DNA from: Modestobacter sp. VKM Ac-2984
Lineage (GTDB): Bacteria > Actinomycetota > Actinomycetes > Mycobacteriales > Geodermatophilaceae
Length of the DNA: 64,000 nt
Direction: 5' to 3'
Assembly (NCBI RefSeq): GCF_026967985.1
Contig: NZ_JAPVBJ010000002.1
Location: 414,349 to 478,348 of the forward strand
Under the pieces are notes generated by a model. That model was not told the DNA's origin. It saw only the letters and a program-made list of their open reading frames with translations, and did no database searches. The position numbers were made by a program, and so were the translations under genes. This document shows positions 17,152-26,252 of the stretch, piece by piece. The stretch's first letter is position 1; each line of letters begins with the position of its first letter.

Positions 17152-18459
17152 GTGTCGGCCGTGAACCCGTGGCTGGCGCTCCCCGACGGGAGCCCGAGCC
17201 CGGTGGTCGCCCGGCGGCTGCGGGCGGCGCACGAGGCGCTGGTCACGCGGGTCGACGCGCCCGTCCCGGCCCAGGTGCGCACGGTGGTCTGGGACTCGTG
17301 GCGCCGCTCGCTGGACAGCGGAGTCGACCCCGACGGGGCGGCGCCGCCGGTCGACCTGCTGGACGGCGACCTGGCCTCCTACCGGGCGGGTCACCCGCTG
17401 GCGGCGGTCATGCCGGTGATCCGCCGGCTGCTGGTGGCCGACGCCGAGGTCGACCGGATGATCGTGGCGGTCACCGACGCCGCCGGCCGGATGTTGTGGG
17501 TCGAGGGCGACGCGAGGCTGCGGGACCGGGCCGCCGGGATGCACTTCGTCGAGGGCGCCTCGTGGGGTGAGGACGTCGCCGGCACCAACGCCCCGGGCAC
17601 GGCGCTGGCGCTGGACCACGCCGTGCAGATCTACGGCGGCGAGCACTACCGGCGGCCGGTCCAGCCCTGGAGCTGCTCCGCGGCGCCGGTGCACGACCCG
17701 CGCACCGGCGCCCTGCTGGGCGCCATCGACGTCACCGGCGGCGACCACGTGGCGAGCCCGCACGTGCTCACCCTCGTCCGGGCCACCGCGGCGGCGGCGG
17801 AGGCCGAGCTGCGGTGGCTGTCCCGGCACCACCCCGCGCCGGCCGACCCCGCGTCCGGGGCCGCACGGCTGGAGGTGCTGGGCCGGGACCGGGCCCGGCT
17901 GGCCACGTCGACGACCGTGCAGGAGCTGTCGCTGCGGCACTCGGAGCTCCTGGTGCTGCTCGCCGAGGCGGCCGCCCGGGGCGAGGGTCGGACGGCCGAG
18001 CAACTGGCCGCGGAGTGCCACGGCGGTGCCGGCGCGACGGTCACCGTGCGCGCCGAGCTCTCCCGGCTCCGCCGGCTGGTGGGCGGTGACGTGGTCGGGT
18101 CCCGGCCGTACCGGCTGCTCGGACCGGTGCGCACCGACGTCGAGGAGGTGCGCACCCAGCTCGCCCGGGGCGCCCCGGCCGCCGCGCTGGACCGGTACCG
18201 CGGCCCGCTGCTCCCCGGTTCCCGGGCGCCAGGCGTGCGGGTCGCCCGCGCGCGGCTGGCCGACGACCTGCGGGGCGCCGTGCTGGCCTCCGGCCGACCG
18301 GACCTCCTCCTCCGGTACAGCGAGCGGCCCGAGGCGGCCGAGGACCTGGCGGTCTGGCAGGCCTGCCTGGCGCTCCTGCCGCCCGGGGGACGGCGCAGCG
18401 CTGCCGCCGCCCAGGTGCAGCGGCTGCGCGCGGGCGGGCGCGGCACCGCCCGCAGCTGA
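17152..18459 (+). CDS. GAF-domain transcriptional regulator (AcoR-like, lacking sigma54 AAA domain)
   Basis: The 435-residue protein has an N-terminal segment [20 protein letters not shown] as in AcoR-type regulators, followed by a GAF domain (about 80-200) with [21 protein letters not shown] and [15 protein letters not shown], the typical GAF text of acetoin and CO-dehydrogenase regulators. The C-terminal half lacks an AAA+ ATPase and carries a predicted winged-helix region ([21 protein letters not shown], then RPYRLLGPV). Start is GTG 17152, with GTG 17161 also possible. It lies directly upstream of coxSLM in the same direction with a 230-bp gap, so it probably senses a small molecule and controls that cluster. 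The DNA-binding assignment is less certain than the GAF. Confidence 0.8.
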   Translation: MSAVNPWLALPDGSPSPVVARRLRAAHEALVTRVDAPVPAQVRTVVWDSWRRSLDSGVDPDGAAPPVDLLDGDLASYRAGHPLAAVMPVIRRLLVADAEVDRMIVAVTDAAGRMLWVEGDARLRDRAAGMHFVEGASWGEDVAGTNAPGTALALDHAVQIYGGEHYRRPVQPWSCSAAPVHDPRTGALLGAIDVTGGDHVASPHVLTLVRATAAAAEAELRWLSRHHPAPADPASGAARLEVLGRDRARLATSTTVQELSLRHSELLVLLAEAAARGEGRTAEQLAAECHGGAGATVTVRAELSRLRRLVGGDVVGSRPYRLLGPVRTDVEEVRTQLARGAPAAALDRYRGPLLPGSRAPGVRVARARLADDLRGAVLASGRPDLLLRYSERPEAAEDLAVWQACLALLPPGGRRSAAAAQVQRLRAGGRGTARS

Positions 18460-18480
18460 GGCCCCGGCGACGGGCGGCGG

Positions 18481-18614
18481 TCCGGACTGCAACGAGGTGC
18501 AACGTTGCCGGACGGCGTCGGAGGGGCCCGGACATCCGCGTGTCCTGGGCTCGCAGCGCCGACGACCGGCTCCTGGCGGGCCCGGTGCGGAGAAGTGAGT
18601 GTGGCCTAACTCAC
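18481..18614 (+). promoter_or_regulatory. Regulatory region of the cox cluster with repeats
   Basis: The 230-bp gap before coxS holds clustered repeats. TGCAACG occurs at 18488-18494 and again at 18498-18504, one helical turn apart; the second copy is part of the palindrome GCAACGTTGC (18499-18508). Further on, GTGAGT (18595-18600) and ACTCAC (18609-18614) form a dyad with an 8-base spacer. These are candidate sites for the GAF regulator encoded just upstream. No clear -35/-10 pair stands out. Confidence 0.45.
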
Positions 18615-18689
18615 GTGTCGGTTGTCACACTGCCGACGGACCCGCGGGACGACCGCGGTGCACAGCCGAAGCAACGATGCGGAGGACAC

Positions 18690-19244
18690 GTGACCCAGAT
18701 CAACGTGCGGGTCGACGGGTCGTCCTACACGGACGACGTCGAGCCACGGACCCTGTTGGTCCACTACCTGAGGGAACAGCTCGGCAAGGTCGGCACCGTC
18801 GTCGGGTGCGACACCAGCAACTGCGGCGCCTGCACCGTGCACCTGGACGGCCAGGCCGTGAAGTCCTGCACCGTCTTCGCCGTGCAGGCCGACGGCTGCC
18901 AGGTCACCACGATCGAGGGCGTCGCCACCGGCGAGGGCGAGAGCGCGACCCTGCACCCGGTGCAGCGGGCCTTCCACGAGATGCACGGCCTGCAGTGCGG
19001 GTTCTGCACGCCCGGGATGATCATGGCCTCGATCGACCTGCTGAAGGAGAACCCGGACCCCAGCGACGAGGAGGTCCGGGAGGGCATCGAGGGCAACCTC
19101 TGCCGCTGCACCGGGTACCAGAACATCGTCCGGGCGGTCCGCCAGGCCGCGGCGGAGATGTCCGGCAAGGCCGCTGACGACCCGCAGGCCCAGCCGGCCG
19201 CCGTCGACACGGCCGCCGCCGACCACGTGGCGGCCCAGGCATGA
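18690..19244 (+). CDS. coxS: CO-dehydrogenase-type small subunit, two 2Fe-2S clusters
   Basis: The 184-residue protein carries both [2Fe-2S] sites of the xanthine oxidase family: C40, C45, C48 and C60 in the plant-ferredoxin-like N-domain ([13 protein letters not shown]) and C103, C106, C138 and C140 in the helical C-domain ([10 protein letters not shown] and [10 protein letters not shown]). It passes electrons from the molybdenum centre to FAD. An extra 30-residue Ala/Asp-rich tail follows the last helix. GTG 18690 is chosen because GGAGGACAC precedes it and the family starts here. Its stop overlaps the coxL ATG by 4 bases. Confidence 0.95.
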   Translation: MTQINVRVDGSSYTDDVEPRTLLVHYLREQLGKVGTVVGCDTSNCGACTVHLDGQAVKSCTVFAVQADGCQVTTIEGVATGEGESATLHPVQRAFHEMHGLQCGFCTPGMIMASIDLLKENPDPSDEEVREGIEGNLCRCTGYQNIVRAVRQAAAEMSGKAADDPQAQPAAVDTAAADHVAAQA

Positions 19245-21721
19245 CCGCCGTCGAGGACCCGACCTCCGCGGTCGACCTGCCGCCGGCGAAGGAGGTCGGA
19301 CAGGCGCGTCGCCGCAAGGAGGACGCCCGGCTGATCACCGGCAAGACCACCTGGACCGACAACATGGTGCTGCCCGGGATGCTGCACCTGGCGGTGCTGC
19401 GCAGCCCGGTGGCCCACGGCCGGATCACCCACCTGGACGTCAGCGCCGCCAAGGAGCGGCCGAACGTCGTCGCCGTCTACACCGGGGCCGACTTCGCCGA
19501 GGAGCAGGGCTCGCTGCCCTGCGCCTGGCCGGTCACCCCGGAGATGGTCAACCCGGGGCACCCCTCGATCGCGGTCGAGCAGGTCAACCACGTGGGCGAG
19601 GCGGTCGCGATCGTCGTGGCCCGCAGTCGCACCGCCGCCGCCGACGCCCTCGAGGCGATCGACGTCGACTACGAGCCGCTGCCGGTCGTGCTGGACATGG
19701 AGCAGGCCGTGCAGGAGGGCTCGCCCCTGGTGCACGACCACACCTCGTCCAACACCAGCTACCACTTCGTCTTCGACGCCGGCGAGGCCGGCACCGGCGG
19801 GGACACCGAGCAGGCGTTCGCCGACGCCGAGGTCACGGTCAGCCGCCGGTTCGTCCAGCAGCGGCTCATCCCGGCGTTCATGGAGCCCCGCTCGGTCGTC
19901 GTCCAGCCCTCCGGGGACAGCTACACGATGTGGTCGGCCACCCAGATCCCGCACATCCTGCGGGTGATGGCCGCGATGGTCACCGGCATCCCGGAGCACA
20001 AGCTGCGGGTGATCGCCCCCGACGTCGGGGGCGGGTTCGGCGGCAAGCTGCAGGTCAACCCGGAGGAGATCCTCTGCCTGCTCATCGCACGGCGGCTGGG
20101 CAAGCCTGTGAAGTGGACCGAGACGCGCGGTGAGTCGCTGATGACCGCCCACCACGGCCGCGACCAGGTGCAGTTCATCGACGTCGCCGCCGATCGCGAC
20201 GGCACGGTGCGCGGTCTGCGGGTGCGGCTGCTGGCCGACATGGGCGCCTACCTGCGACTGATCACCCCCGGCGTCCCGGCCCTGGGCGCGTTCATGTTCC
20301 CGGGGATCTACAAGTTCCCGGCCTACCGGTTCGAGTGCGACGGCGTCTTCACCAACAAGGTGCCCACCGACGCCTACCGCGGCGCCGGCCGGCCCGAGGC
20401 GACGTTCGCGATCGAGCGGATCATGGACGAGCTCGCCGTCGAGCTCGGCATGGACCCGCTGGAGCTGCGCCGGAAGAACTGGATCAACACCGAGGAGTTC
20501 CCGTTCACCACGGTCGCCGGCCTGGAGTACGACTCCGGCGACTACCACCAGGCCACCGAGCAGGCGCTGGAGCTGCTCGGCTACGACGAGCTGCGGGCCG
20601 AGCAGAAGCGCCGGCGCGACTCGAACGACCCGGTCCAGCTCGGCATCGGCTTCTCCACCTTCACCGAGATGTGCGGGCTGGCCCCCTCCCGGGTGCTCGG
20701 CTCGCTCGCCTTCGGTGCCGGTGGCTGGGAGCAGGCGTCGATCCGGATGCTGCCCACCGGCAAGGTCGAGGTGGTCACCGGGTCCACGCCGCACGGCCAG
20801 GGGCACGAGACGGCGTGGAGCCAGATCGTCGCCGACGAGCTGGGCGTGCCGTTCGAGGACGTCGAGGTGCTGCACGGCGACACCGCGATCTCCTCCCGCG
20901 GGCTGGACACCTACGGCTCCCGCTCGCTGGTCGTCGGGGGCACCGCGGTGGTGAAGGCCGCGGAGAAGGTGGTGGAGAAGGCCCGGGTGATCGCTGCCCA
21001 CCTGCTGGAGGCCAACGCCGACGACCTGGAGTTCACCGGCGGGAAGTTCACCGTGCGGGGGACGCCGGGCGCCGGGGTCGGCATCCAGGAGGTCGCCCTG
21101 GCGATCTTCGCCGCGCACGACTACCCGGAGGGCATCGAGCCCTCCATCGACGCCGAGGCCACCTTCGACCCGGAGAACTTCTCCTTCCCGCACGGCACGC
21201 ACATCTGCGCGATGGAGATCGACACCGAGACCGGGTTCGCCAAGATCCGCAAGTACGCCTGCGTCGACGACGTCGGCACGATCGTCAACCCGCTCATCGT
21301 CGAGGGGCAGGTGCACGGCGGCCTGGCCCAGGGCATCGCCCAGGCGATGTACGAGGAGGCGATCTACGACGCCGAGGGCAACCTGACCACCGGCAGCTTC
21401 GTCGACTACCTGGTCCCGGCCGCCTCGGACCTGCCGCACTTCGACACCGGCAACACCGTGCACGTGGCGACCAGCAACCCGCTGGGCGCCAAGGGCGTCG
21501 GGGAGGCCGGCTGCATCGCCAGCACCCCGGCGGTGGTCAACGCCGCGCTGGACGCCGTCCGGCACCTCGGCGTCACCGACATCCGGATGCCGCTCACCCC
21601 GGAACGGGTGTGGCGGGCGATCCACGGCGGTGGGGACGGCGGCGACCGCGCCGCCCAGGGCAGCAACGCCTACGGCGGTGCCCGCACGACCGAGTCCGGC
21701 ATCCAGGAGGCACAGCAGTGA
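19241..21721 (+). CDS. coxL: Molybdenum-binding large subunit, form II CO dehydrogenase-like (AYRGAGR)
   Basis: The 826-residue subunit binds the molybdopterin cytosine dinucleotide cofactor. Key features are [19 protein letters not shown] at the start, DVGGGFGGK in the cofactor region, and GVGEAGC near the C-terminus with the catalytic glutamate. The active-site loop reads AYRGAGR (378-384), the form II signature, not AYXCSFR of proven CO oxidisers (form I). The S-L-M gene order is also that of form II clusters. So the enzyme is a molybdenum hydroxylase of this branch, and CO oxidation should not be assumed; purine, aldehyde or other substrates are possible. Confidence 0.93.
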   Translation: MTAVEDPTSAVDLPPAKEVGQARRRKEDARLITGKTTWTDNMVLPGMLHLAVLRSPVAHGRITHLDVSAAKERPNVVAVYTGADFAEEQGSLPCAWPVTPEMVNPGHPSIAVEQVNHVGEAVAIVVARSRTAAADALEAIDVDYEPLPVVLDMEQAVQEGSPLVHDHTSSNTSYHFVFDAGEAGTGGDTEQAFADAEVTVSRRFVQQRLIPAFMEPRSVVVQPSGDSYTMWSATQIPHILRVMAAMVTGIPEHKLRVIAPDVGGGFGGKLQVNPEEILCLLIARRLGKPVKWTETRGESLMTAHHGRDQVQFIDVAADRDGTVRGLRVRLLADMGAYLRLITPGVPALGAFMFPGIYKFPAYRFECDGVFTNKVPTDAYRGAGRPEATFAIERIMDELAVELGMDPLELRRKNWINTEEFPFTTVAGLEYDSGDYHQATEQALELLGYDELRAEQKRRRDSNDPVQLGIGFSTFTEMCGLAPSRVLGSLAFGAGGWEQASIRMLPTGKVEVVTGSTPHGQGHETAWSQIVADELGVPFEDVEVLHGDTAISSRGLDTYGSRSLVVGGTAVVKAAEKVVEKARVIAAHLLEANADDLEFTGGKFTVRGTPGAGVGIQEVALAIFAAHDYPEGIEPSIDAEATFDPENFSFPHGTHICAMEIDTETGFAKIRKYACVDDVGTIVNPLIVEGQVHGGLAQGIAQAMYEEAIYDAEGNLTTGSFVDYLVPAASDLPHFDTGNTVHVATSNPLGAKGVGEAGCIASTPAVVNAALDAVRHLGVTDIRMPLTPERVWRAIHGGGDGGDRAAQGSNAYGGARTTESGIQEAQQ

Positions 21722-21749
21722 TACGCCGAAGCGACTCTGGAGCGAAGCC

Positions 21750-22607
21750 ATGATCCCCGCACCCTTCGCCTACACCCGCCCGAGCACGATCGAGGAGGCC
21801 CTGCAGGCGATCGCCGACGGCGGTGAGGACGTCAAGGTCCTCGCCGGTGGCCAGTCGCTGATCCCGGTCATGCGGCTGCGGCTCGCCGCGCCCGAGACGC
21901 TCGTCGACCTGACCCGGGTGGCCGAGCTCCGCGGCGTCCGCGAGGACGGCGACATGCTGGTCATCGGGGCGATGACCACGCACGCCGACGTCCTCACCGA
22001 CCCGCTGCTGGCGCAGTACGGCCAGCTGATCGTCCAGGCCACCGAGACCGTGGCCGACCGGCAGGTGCGCCGGCGCGGCACGTTCGGCGGCGCGCTGGCG
22101 CACGCCGACCCGGCCGGGGACCTCCCGGCGGTGGCGCTCGCCCTGGACGCGGAGTTCGTGCTCGCCGGGCCCGGTGGGCGGCGCACCGTGCCCGCCACGG
22201 ACTTCTTCGTCGACTACCTCACCACTGCCCTGGACGAGGGGGAGCTGCTGGTCGAGATCCGGGTGCCGAAGCTCGGCGAGGGCTGGGGCGTGCGGTACGA
22301 GAAGTTCAACCGGGTGGCCCAGGCCTGGTCGATCGTGGCGGTGGCCGCGGCCGTCCGGCGGGAGGACGGCCGGATCGCCGAGGCGCGGATCGGGCTGACC
22401 AACATGGGGCCGACCCCGCTGCGGGCGTCGGCCACCGAGGCGGCGCTGGTCGGGGTGGACGTCAGCATGGAGACGGTGACCGCGGCGGCGGCGCAGGCCG
22501 CAGAGGGCACCAGCCCCAGCAACGACCTCAACGCCCAGGCCGACTACCGGCAGCACCTGGCCCAGGTGCTGACCCGGCGGGCGGTGGCCGCCGCAGTGGG
22601 CCTCTGA
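21750..22607 (+). CDS. coxM: FAD-binding medium subunit of molybdenum hydroxylase
   Basis: The 285-residue protein begins MIPAPFAYTRPSTIEEALQ and has the two FAD pyrophosphate-binding loops of this family: AGGQSLIPVMRLRLA (about 32-46) and RRRGTFGGALAHADPAGDLP (about 108-127). The C-terminal domain (KFNRVAQAWSIVAVAAAV) is typical. It takes electrons from the iron-sulfur subunit and hands them to an acceptor. ATG 21750 lies 28 bp after the coxL stop. Third gene of a coxS-coxL-coxM operon; a hairpin separates it from coxG. Confidence 0.94.
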   Translation: MIPAPFAYTRPSTIEEALQAIADGGEDVKVLAGGQSLIPVMRLRLAAPETLVDLTRVAELRGVREDGDMLVIGAMTTHADVLTDPLLAQYGQLIVQATETVADRQVRRRGTFGGALAHADPAGDLPAVALALDAEFVLAGPGGRRTVPATDFFVDYLTTALDEGELLVEIRVPKLGEGWGVRYEKFNRVAQAWSIVAVAAAVRREDGRIAEARIGLTNMGPTPLRASATEAALVGVDVSMETVTAAAAQAAEGTSPSNDLNAQADYRQHLAQVLTRRAVAAAVGL

Positions 22608-22617
22608 CGGCAGGGCC

Positions 22618-22652
22618 GGACCGGTCCGTCACAGTCGTGACGGAGCCGGTCC
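22618..22652 (+). terminator. Hairpin between coxM and coxG
   Basis: GGACCGGTCCGTCAC pairs with GTGACGGAGCCGGTCC around the loop AGTC, with only one bulged base. It begins 10 bp after the coxM stop. No U-tract follows. It could end or attenuate the coxSLM message and lower coxG expression, or mark a 3' processing site. Confidence 0.6.
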
Positions 22653-22823
22653 GGCGCGCCGTCGGCGTCCCACCTGCGAGGACGCCCCGGTCATGATCGG
22701 ATGTCAGCGGGGCAGCGGGGGCGCGGTAACGTCGCCGTCTCGCCTCGATCACCGCACCACCCGGACGGGTCGTCGCCGACTCGTCGCCTCCCGCCCGGGC
22801 TGCCCACACCCGGAGGTCCTGCA

Positions 22824-24035
22824 GTGCAGCTCGAGAACGCGTTCACCGTGCCGGTGCCGATCGACGAAGCGTGGCGGGTGCTGCTGGACATCGAGCGCAT
22901 CGCCCCCTGTATGCCGGGTGCCGCCCTGGACTCGGTGACCGGTGACGACTTCACCGGCCGGGTCAAGGTCAAGCTCGGGCCGATCAACCTGACCTACCAG
23001 GGCAAGGCGTCCTTCGTGGAGAAGGACGACGAGGCCCACCGTGCGGTCATCGACGCCCGCGGCAAGGACCAGCGCGGCAACGGCACCGCGGCGGCCGTCA
23101 TCACCGCCACGCTCGCGGCCGAGGGTGACACCACCCGCGTCGACGTCCTGACCGACCTGAACATCACCGGCCGGCCCGCACAGTTCGGCCGCGGCGTCAT
23201 GACCGACGTCGGCAACAAGCTGCTCGGCCAGTTCGCCGACAAGCTCTCCGCCCAGCTGGCCAGCGGCGACGCCGAGGGTGACGCCTCCCGGGCCGCGGCT
23301 GCCGTGGGCTCGCAGGAGCCGACCGTGGCGGGGAAGGCCACCGCCGCTGCCGCCAAGGGCGCCGCGACCACCGCGGGCGTGGTGGAGGAGGTCGCCGCGA
23401 GCGTCGAGGGCGCTGCCGGCGACAGCCCGGCGGCGGGTGCGGCCAAGAAGGCCGGCGCCGCAGCGAAGAAGACCGCCGCCGCCGCGACGGACAAGGCAGC
23501 AGCTGCGGAGGAGGCGGCGGCGGCACCGGCGAAGCCGGCCAAGAAGGCCGCACCGGCTGCGAGCGCACCGGCCAAGGCGCCGGTGCCCGACCCGCTCACC
23601 CCGCCGACGAAGAGCACGCCGGCCGCTGCCGCCACCGCCCCCACGGCCGGTGACACCGCCCCCGCCGCCGGAGACGCAGCCCCGGCCGCCGGAGACGCCG
23701 CGCCGTTCTCCGGCACCGGGACGGTCGAGGACCAGGCGCCCGACGACGAGCCCGCCTCGACCACGGCGGCCGACGCCGCCGTCGGTGCTCCCCGCAAGGC
23801 GCCGAGCAAGCCGCCGGCCGGCACCACCGCCCCGCCGAACCGCCCGGCCGGTGGCGGTCCCGTGCGCAGCACGCCCAGCTCGCCGCAGCGGCCGCTGACC
23901 CCGGCCGAGCCGGAGCCGATCGACCTGCTCGAGGTGGCCGGTGGTGCGGCGGTCATCCGGTACGCCGCCCCGGCGGCCGGCGTGACGGTCCTGGCACTGC
24001 TGATCGCCCTGCTGGTGCGCCGCCGCCGGCGCTGA
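22824..24035 (+). CDS. coxG: CoxG-type SRPBCC protein with long Ala/Lys/Pro tail and C-terminal membrane helix
   Basis: Residues 1-150 form the SRPBCC domain of CoxG: ENAFTVPVPIDEAWRVLLD, CMPGAALDSV and LTDLNITGRPAQFGRGVMTDV. CoxG-like proteins bring the CO-dehydrogenase-type enzyme to the membrane and, in mycobacteria, have been linked to quinone handling. The product is 403 residues, over twice the usual length. After about residue 170 comes an Ala/Lys/Pro tail with repeats of the type AAPAAGD, and then one C-terminal helix (AAGVTVLALLIALLVRRRRR). The GTG start at 22824 follows GGAGGTCCTGCA. The domain is certain; the tail as a membrane tether is an inference. Confidence 0.9.
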   Translation: MQLENAFTVPVPIDEAWRVLLDIERIAPCMPGAALDSVTGDDFTGRVKVKLGPINLTYQGKASFVEKDDEAHRAVIDARGKDQRGNGTAAAVITATLAAEGDTTRVDVLTDLNITGRPAQFGRGVMTDVGNKLLGQFADKLSAQLASGDAEGDASRAAAAVGSQEPTVAGKATAAAAKGAATTAGVVEEVAASVEGAAGDSPAAGAAKKAGAAAKKTAAAATDKAAAAEEAAAAPAKPAKKAAPAASAPAKAPVPDPLTPPTKSTPAAAATAPTAGDTAPAAGDAAPAAGDAAPFSGTGTVEDQAPDDEPASTTAADAAVGAPRKAPSKPPAGTTAPPNRPAGGGPVRSTPSSPQRPLTPAEPEPIDLLEVAGGAAVIRYAAPAAGVTVLALLIALLVRRRRR

Positions 24036-24075
24036 CCTCACCCCGGGCGCGAGCCCGGACAGGGAGCACGCTGCG

Positions 24076-24118
24076 GCGCTTGTGCTCTGCTCACTCCTGG
24101 TGAGCAGAGCACAAGCGC
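24076..24118. terminator. Perfect 19-bp inverted repeat, two-way terminator candidate
   Basis: The arms at 24076-24094 and 24100-24118 are perfectly complementary over 19 bp around the loop TCCTG. The repeat lies between the end of coxG (plus strand) and the end of the alpha/beta hydrolase gene (minus strand), so it can end both messages. There is no U-tract on either side. Confidence 0.65.
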
Positions 24119-24149
24119 TCGGGGTCCCTCCTGGCTGGCCCGGCAGGCG

Positions 24150-24830
24150 TCAGTCGGCTGGCTCCGAGCTCACGGGGCTGTTCGGAGTGGGCGCCTGGCG
24201 GGAGTGGTCCCACGGCTGCCCGGTCAGCCAGTCCGCGACGGCGGCAGCGACCTGGTCAGGGTCCTTCCTCAGCCCGTGGTCGCCCGGAACGGCCCGGACC
24301 TCCCCCGGGTGACCGGCCAGCGCGGTGACCACCTCCGCGGGGCGCCCGAACGCGTCGGTGGCGCCCTGCACCACCAGCAGCGGGACGGCGACCTGGTGCA
24401 GTTCCGCCGCACGGCTCTTCTCCGGCCGGCCCGGCGGGTGCAGCGGGAAGGCCAGGGCGAGCACGGCGGCGGCCCCCTGCGCCGTCGCGGTCCGGCAGGC
24501 CACCCGGGCCCCCGCGCTGCGCCCGCCCAGCACCAGCGGGCCGGTCAGCAGGCCGTCGGCGCGCAGGGCGCCGAGCACCGCCGTCCAGCCCTCGTCCAGC
24601 CGGGCCGGGGCGGGGGCGATCCGCCTGCCGGCGACCACCCACGGCTGGTCCACGCGGAGCACCCGCCAGCCGGCCGCGCCGACGGCGGCGGAGACGGCCA
24701 GCAGGTCCGCAGAGCCGGACCCACCGCCGGCGCCGTGACCCAGCACGAGGGTGCCGCGGGCATCGCCCGCTGGCTCCGTGCGGTGCACGTGGGCCGGGCC
24801 GAGCGGGGTGGGGACCTCCCCGGTGATCAC
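24150..24830 (-). CDS. Alpha/beta hydrolase, KANL3/Tex30-like (Abhydrolase_11)
   Basis: The 226-residue protein has an oxyanion-loop motif LVLGHGAGGGSGS, a nucleophile elbow GGRSAGARVA and a histidine motif PGDHGLRKD near the C-terminus, the layout of the small Tex30/KANL3-type hydrolase family found in many actinobacteria. Substrate is unknown. The GTG start (24830) overlaps the stop of the haloacid dehalogenase gene by 4 bases, so it is the last gene of a dedA-HAD-hydrolase operon. Confidence 0.85.
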   Translation of the reverse strand: MITGEVPTPLGPAHVHRTEPAGDARGTLVLGHGAGGGSGSADLLAVSAAVGAAGWRVLRVDQPWVVAGRRIAPAPARLDEGWTAVLGALRADGLLTGPLVLGGRSAGARVACRTATAQGAAAVLALAFPLHPPGRPEKSRAAELHQVAVPLLVVQGATDAFGRPAEVVTALAGHPGEVRAVPGDHGLRKDPDQVAAAVADWLTGQPWDHSRQAPTPNSPVSSEPAD

Positions 24831-25507
24831 GCCGGCGGCAGGGCGAGCAGCCCCTCGACCACCTCGACCAGCGACCCGCCCTGCACGTGCGGCGGCGCGT
24901 AGACGTCGGCGAACACCTTCTCCGACCGGCCGGAGGTGAAGCCGGTGGTGAGCCCGGCCCGCCCGGCACCGAGCACGTCCCAGGAGTGCGCCGCGACGAG
25001 CGCCATCCGTTCCGGTGCCACGCCGCAGACGCCGGCCGCCCACAGGTAGGCCTCCCGGTTCGGCTTCCACGCGCGGATCGACTCCGAGGTCAGCGTCCGC
25101 TCGACCAGCGCAGCCACCCCGCCGCGGGTCAGGCCCGCCTCGACCACCCCGGGCGACCCGTGGCTCAGCGTCACCACCCGGACCCCGGCCGCGGTGAGCA
25201 GGCGGAGTGCGGGCTCGACGTCCGGATGGGGGGACAGCTCCATGAAGGAGCCGGCCACCGCGGCGCAGGCGTCGGCCGGCAACCCGGTCACCTGGGCGAC
25301 CGAGGTCTCGAACGCGGCCCGGAAGGGGAACCAGGTGCCGGCCGTGGTGGCGGCGAACCCGGTCAGCAGGGCGCGGGAGAAGACGGCGGGCAGCAGGTCG
25401 GCCGACTGGCCCTGCTCGGCGAGGGCCGCCCCGAGGGGGCTGATGTCGAGCAGCGTCTCGTTGACGTCGAAGGCGACGACGTCCGGCCGGGTGCGCGGGG
25501 TGCTCAT
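24827..25507 (-). CDS. HAD-family type II haloacid dehalogenase-like hydrolase
   Basis: The 226-residue protein begins with motif I VVAFDVNETLLD (nucleophile D14), has motif II VVTLSHGSP (Ser about 112), a lysine in RAWKPNREAY and the acidic/Asp-type motif near VAAHSWDVLGA. HSWD after VAAH is typical of L-2-haloacid dehalogenases, and the cap follows motif I. It may dehalogenate short 2-haloacids or act as a phosphatase. It overlaps both neighbours by 4 bases (DedA upstream, alpha/beta hydrolase downstream), so all three are co-translated. Confidence 0.9.
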   Translation of the reverse strand: MSTPRTRPDVVAFDVNETLLDISPLGAALAEQGQSADLLPAVFSRALLTGFAATTAGTWFPFRAAFETSVAQVTGLPADACAAVAGSFMELSPHPDVEPALRLLTAAGVRVVTLSHGSPGVVEAGLTRGGVAALVERTLTSESIRAWKPNREAYLWAAGVCGVAPERMALVAAHSWDVLGAGRAGLTTGFTSGRSEKVFADVYAPPHVQGGSLVEVVEGLLALPPA

Positions 25508-26181
25508 GCCTGGTCCCGCTCGTCGACGGGCAGGTCGGCACCGGCCGTGGGCGGGCGCCGGAACTGGCCGGTCGCCTTCTTGTAGACGAACCAGGCGACC
25601 GCGGCGACCGCCACGACCACCACCACGTAGTCCAGGTACTGGAGGTTGGCCTGCACGAAGTCGCCGGCGGCGACGCCCAGGCCGATGAGCAGGCTGTTCC
25701 AGATCAGGCTGCCGGCGGCGGTGAAGAGCAGGAACTGCAGCATCGGCATCTTGACGACGCCGGCCGGGACCGAGACGAAGCTGCGCACGATCGGCACCAT
25801 CCGCCCGAAGAAGACCGCGGCGCGACCGTGCCGGGCGAACCACTCGAACGTCCGGTCCACGTCCGAGGTCTCGACCAGCGGCAGCCGGTCGAGGAAGGCG
25901 TGCGACCGGCGGGGGCCGAACAGCCGGCCCACCCAGTAGAGGACGAGCGCCCCGAGCACCGAGCCGACGGTCGCCCAGAGGATGACCGGCACGAGGGACA
26001 TCCGCCCGTCGTTGATCAGCACCCCGGCGGCCCCCAGCACGACCTCACTGGGGATCGGCGGGATGACCGTCTCGATCAGGATGGTCAGGCCGACGCCCAC
26101 CGCCCCGAGCCGGTCGATGAGGTCGAGCAGGAAGCCGGTGATACCGCCTTCGTCGGATGCAGCGGCGGCGAGGACGGACAT
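25504..26181 (-). CDS. DedA-family membrane protein (SNARE-associated/VTT)
   Basis: The 225-residue protein has the DedA core: ETVIPPIPSEVVLGAAGVL near the N-terminus, YWVGRLFGPRR, and FGRMVPIVRSFVSVPAGVVKMP with the re-entrant loop residues, then a helix and GLGVAAGDFVQ. DedA proteins are thought to flip undecaprenyl phosphate or other lipids and keep membrane potential. It is the first gene of the three-gene operon and is divergent from the amidohydrolase gene. Confidence 0.94.
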   Translation of the reverse strand: MSVLAAAASDEGGITGFLLDLIDRLGAVGVGLTILIETVIPPIPSEVVLGAAGVLINDGRMSLVPVILWATVGSVLGALVLYWVGRLFGPRRSHAFLDRLPLVETSDVDRTFEWFARHGRAAVFFGRMVPIVRSFVSVPAGVVKMPMLQFLLFTAAGSLIWNSLLIGLGVAAGDFVQANLQYLDYVVVVVAVAAVAWFVYKKATGQFRRPPTAGADLPVDERDQA

Positions 26182-26252
26182 GGGCCCACGGTATCGGCGG
26201 CGTCTGTGCGCCGCCCTGCTACCGGGCCGGGGCGACCGTAGGGTCTGGGCTC

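Noticed and set aside
18764-21751. Very long open frame on the minus strand opposite coxL (995 codons), and similar long opposite-strand frames at 3312-5846, 11966-13639, 52172-55132 and 60708-62783
   Set aside because: They are shadows of real genes caused by high GC. Their products are biased to Arg/Ala/Gly/Pro or His/Gln and have no domain signatures, while the opposite strand encodes complete known families.
19241-22607. Calling the cox cluster a proven CO dehydrogenase
   Set aside because: The active-site loop is AYRGAGR and the gene order is S-L-M, both form II traits; CO oxidation is not proven for this form.
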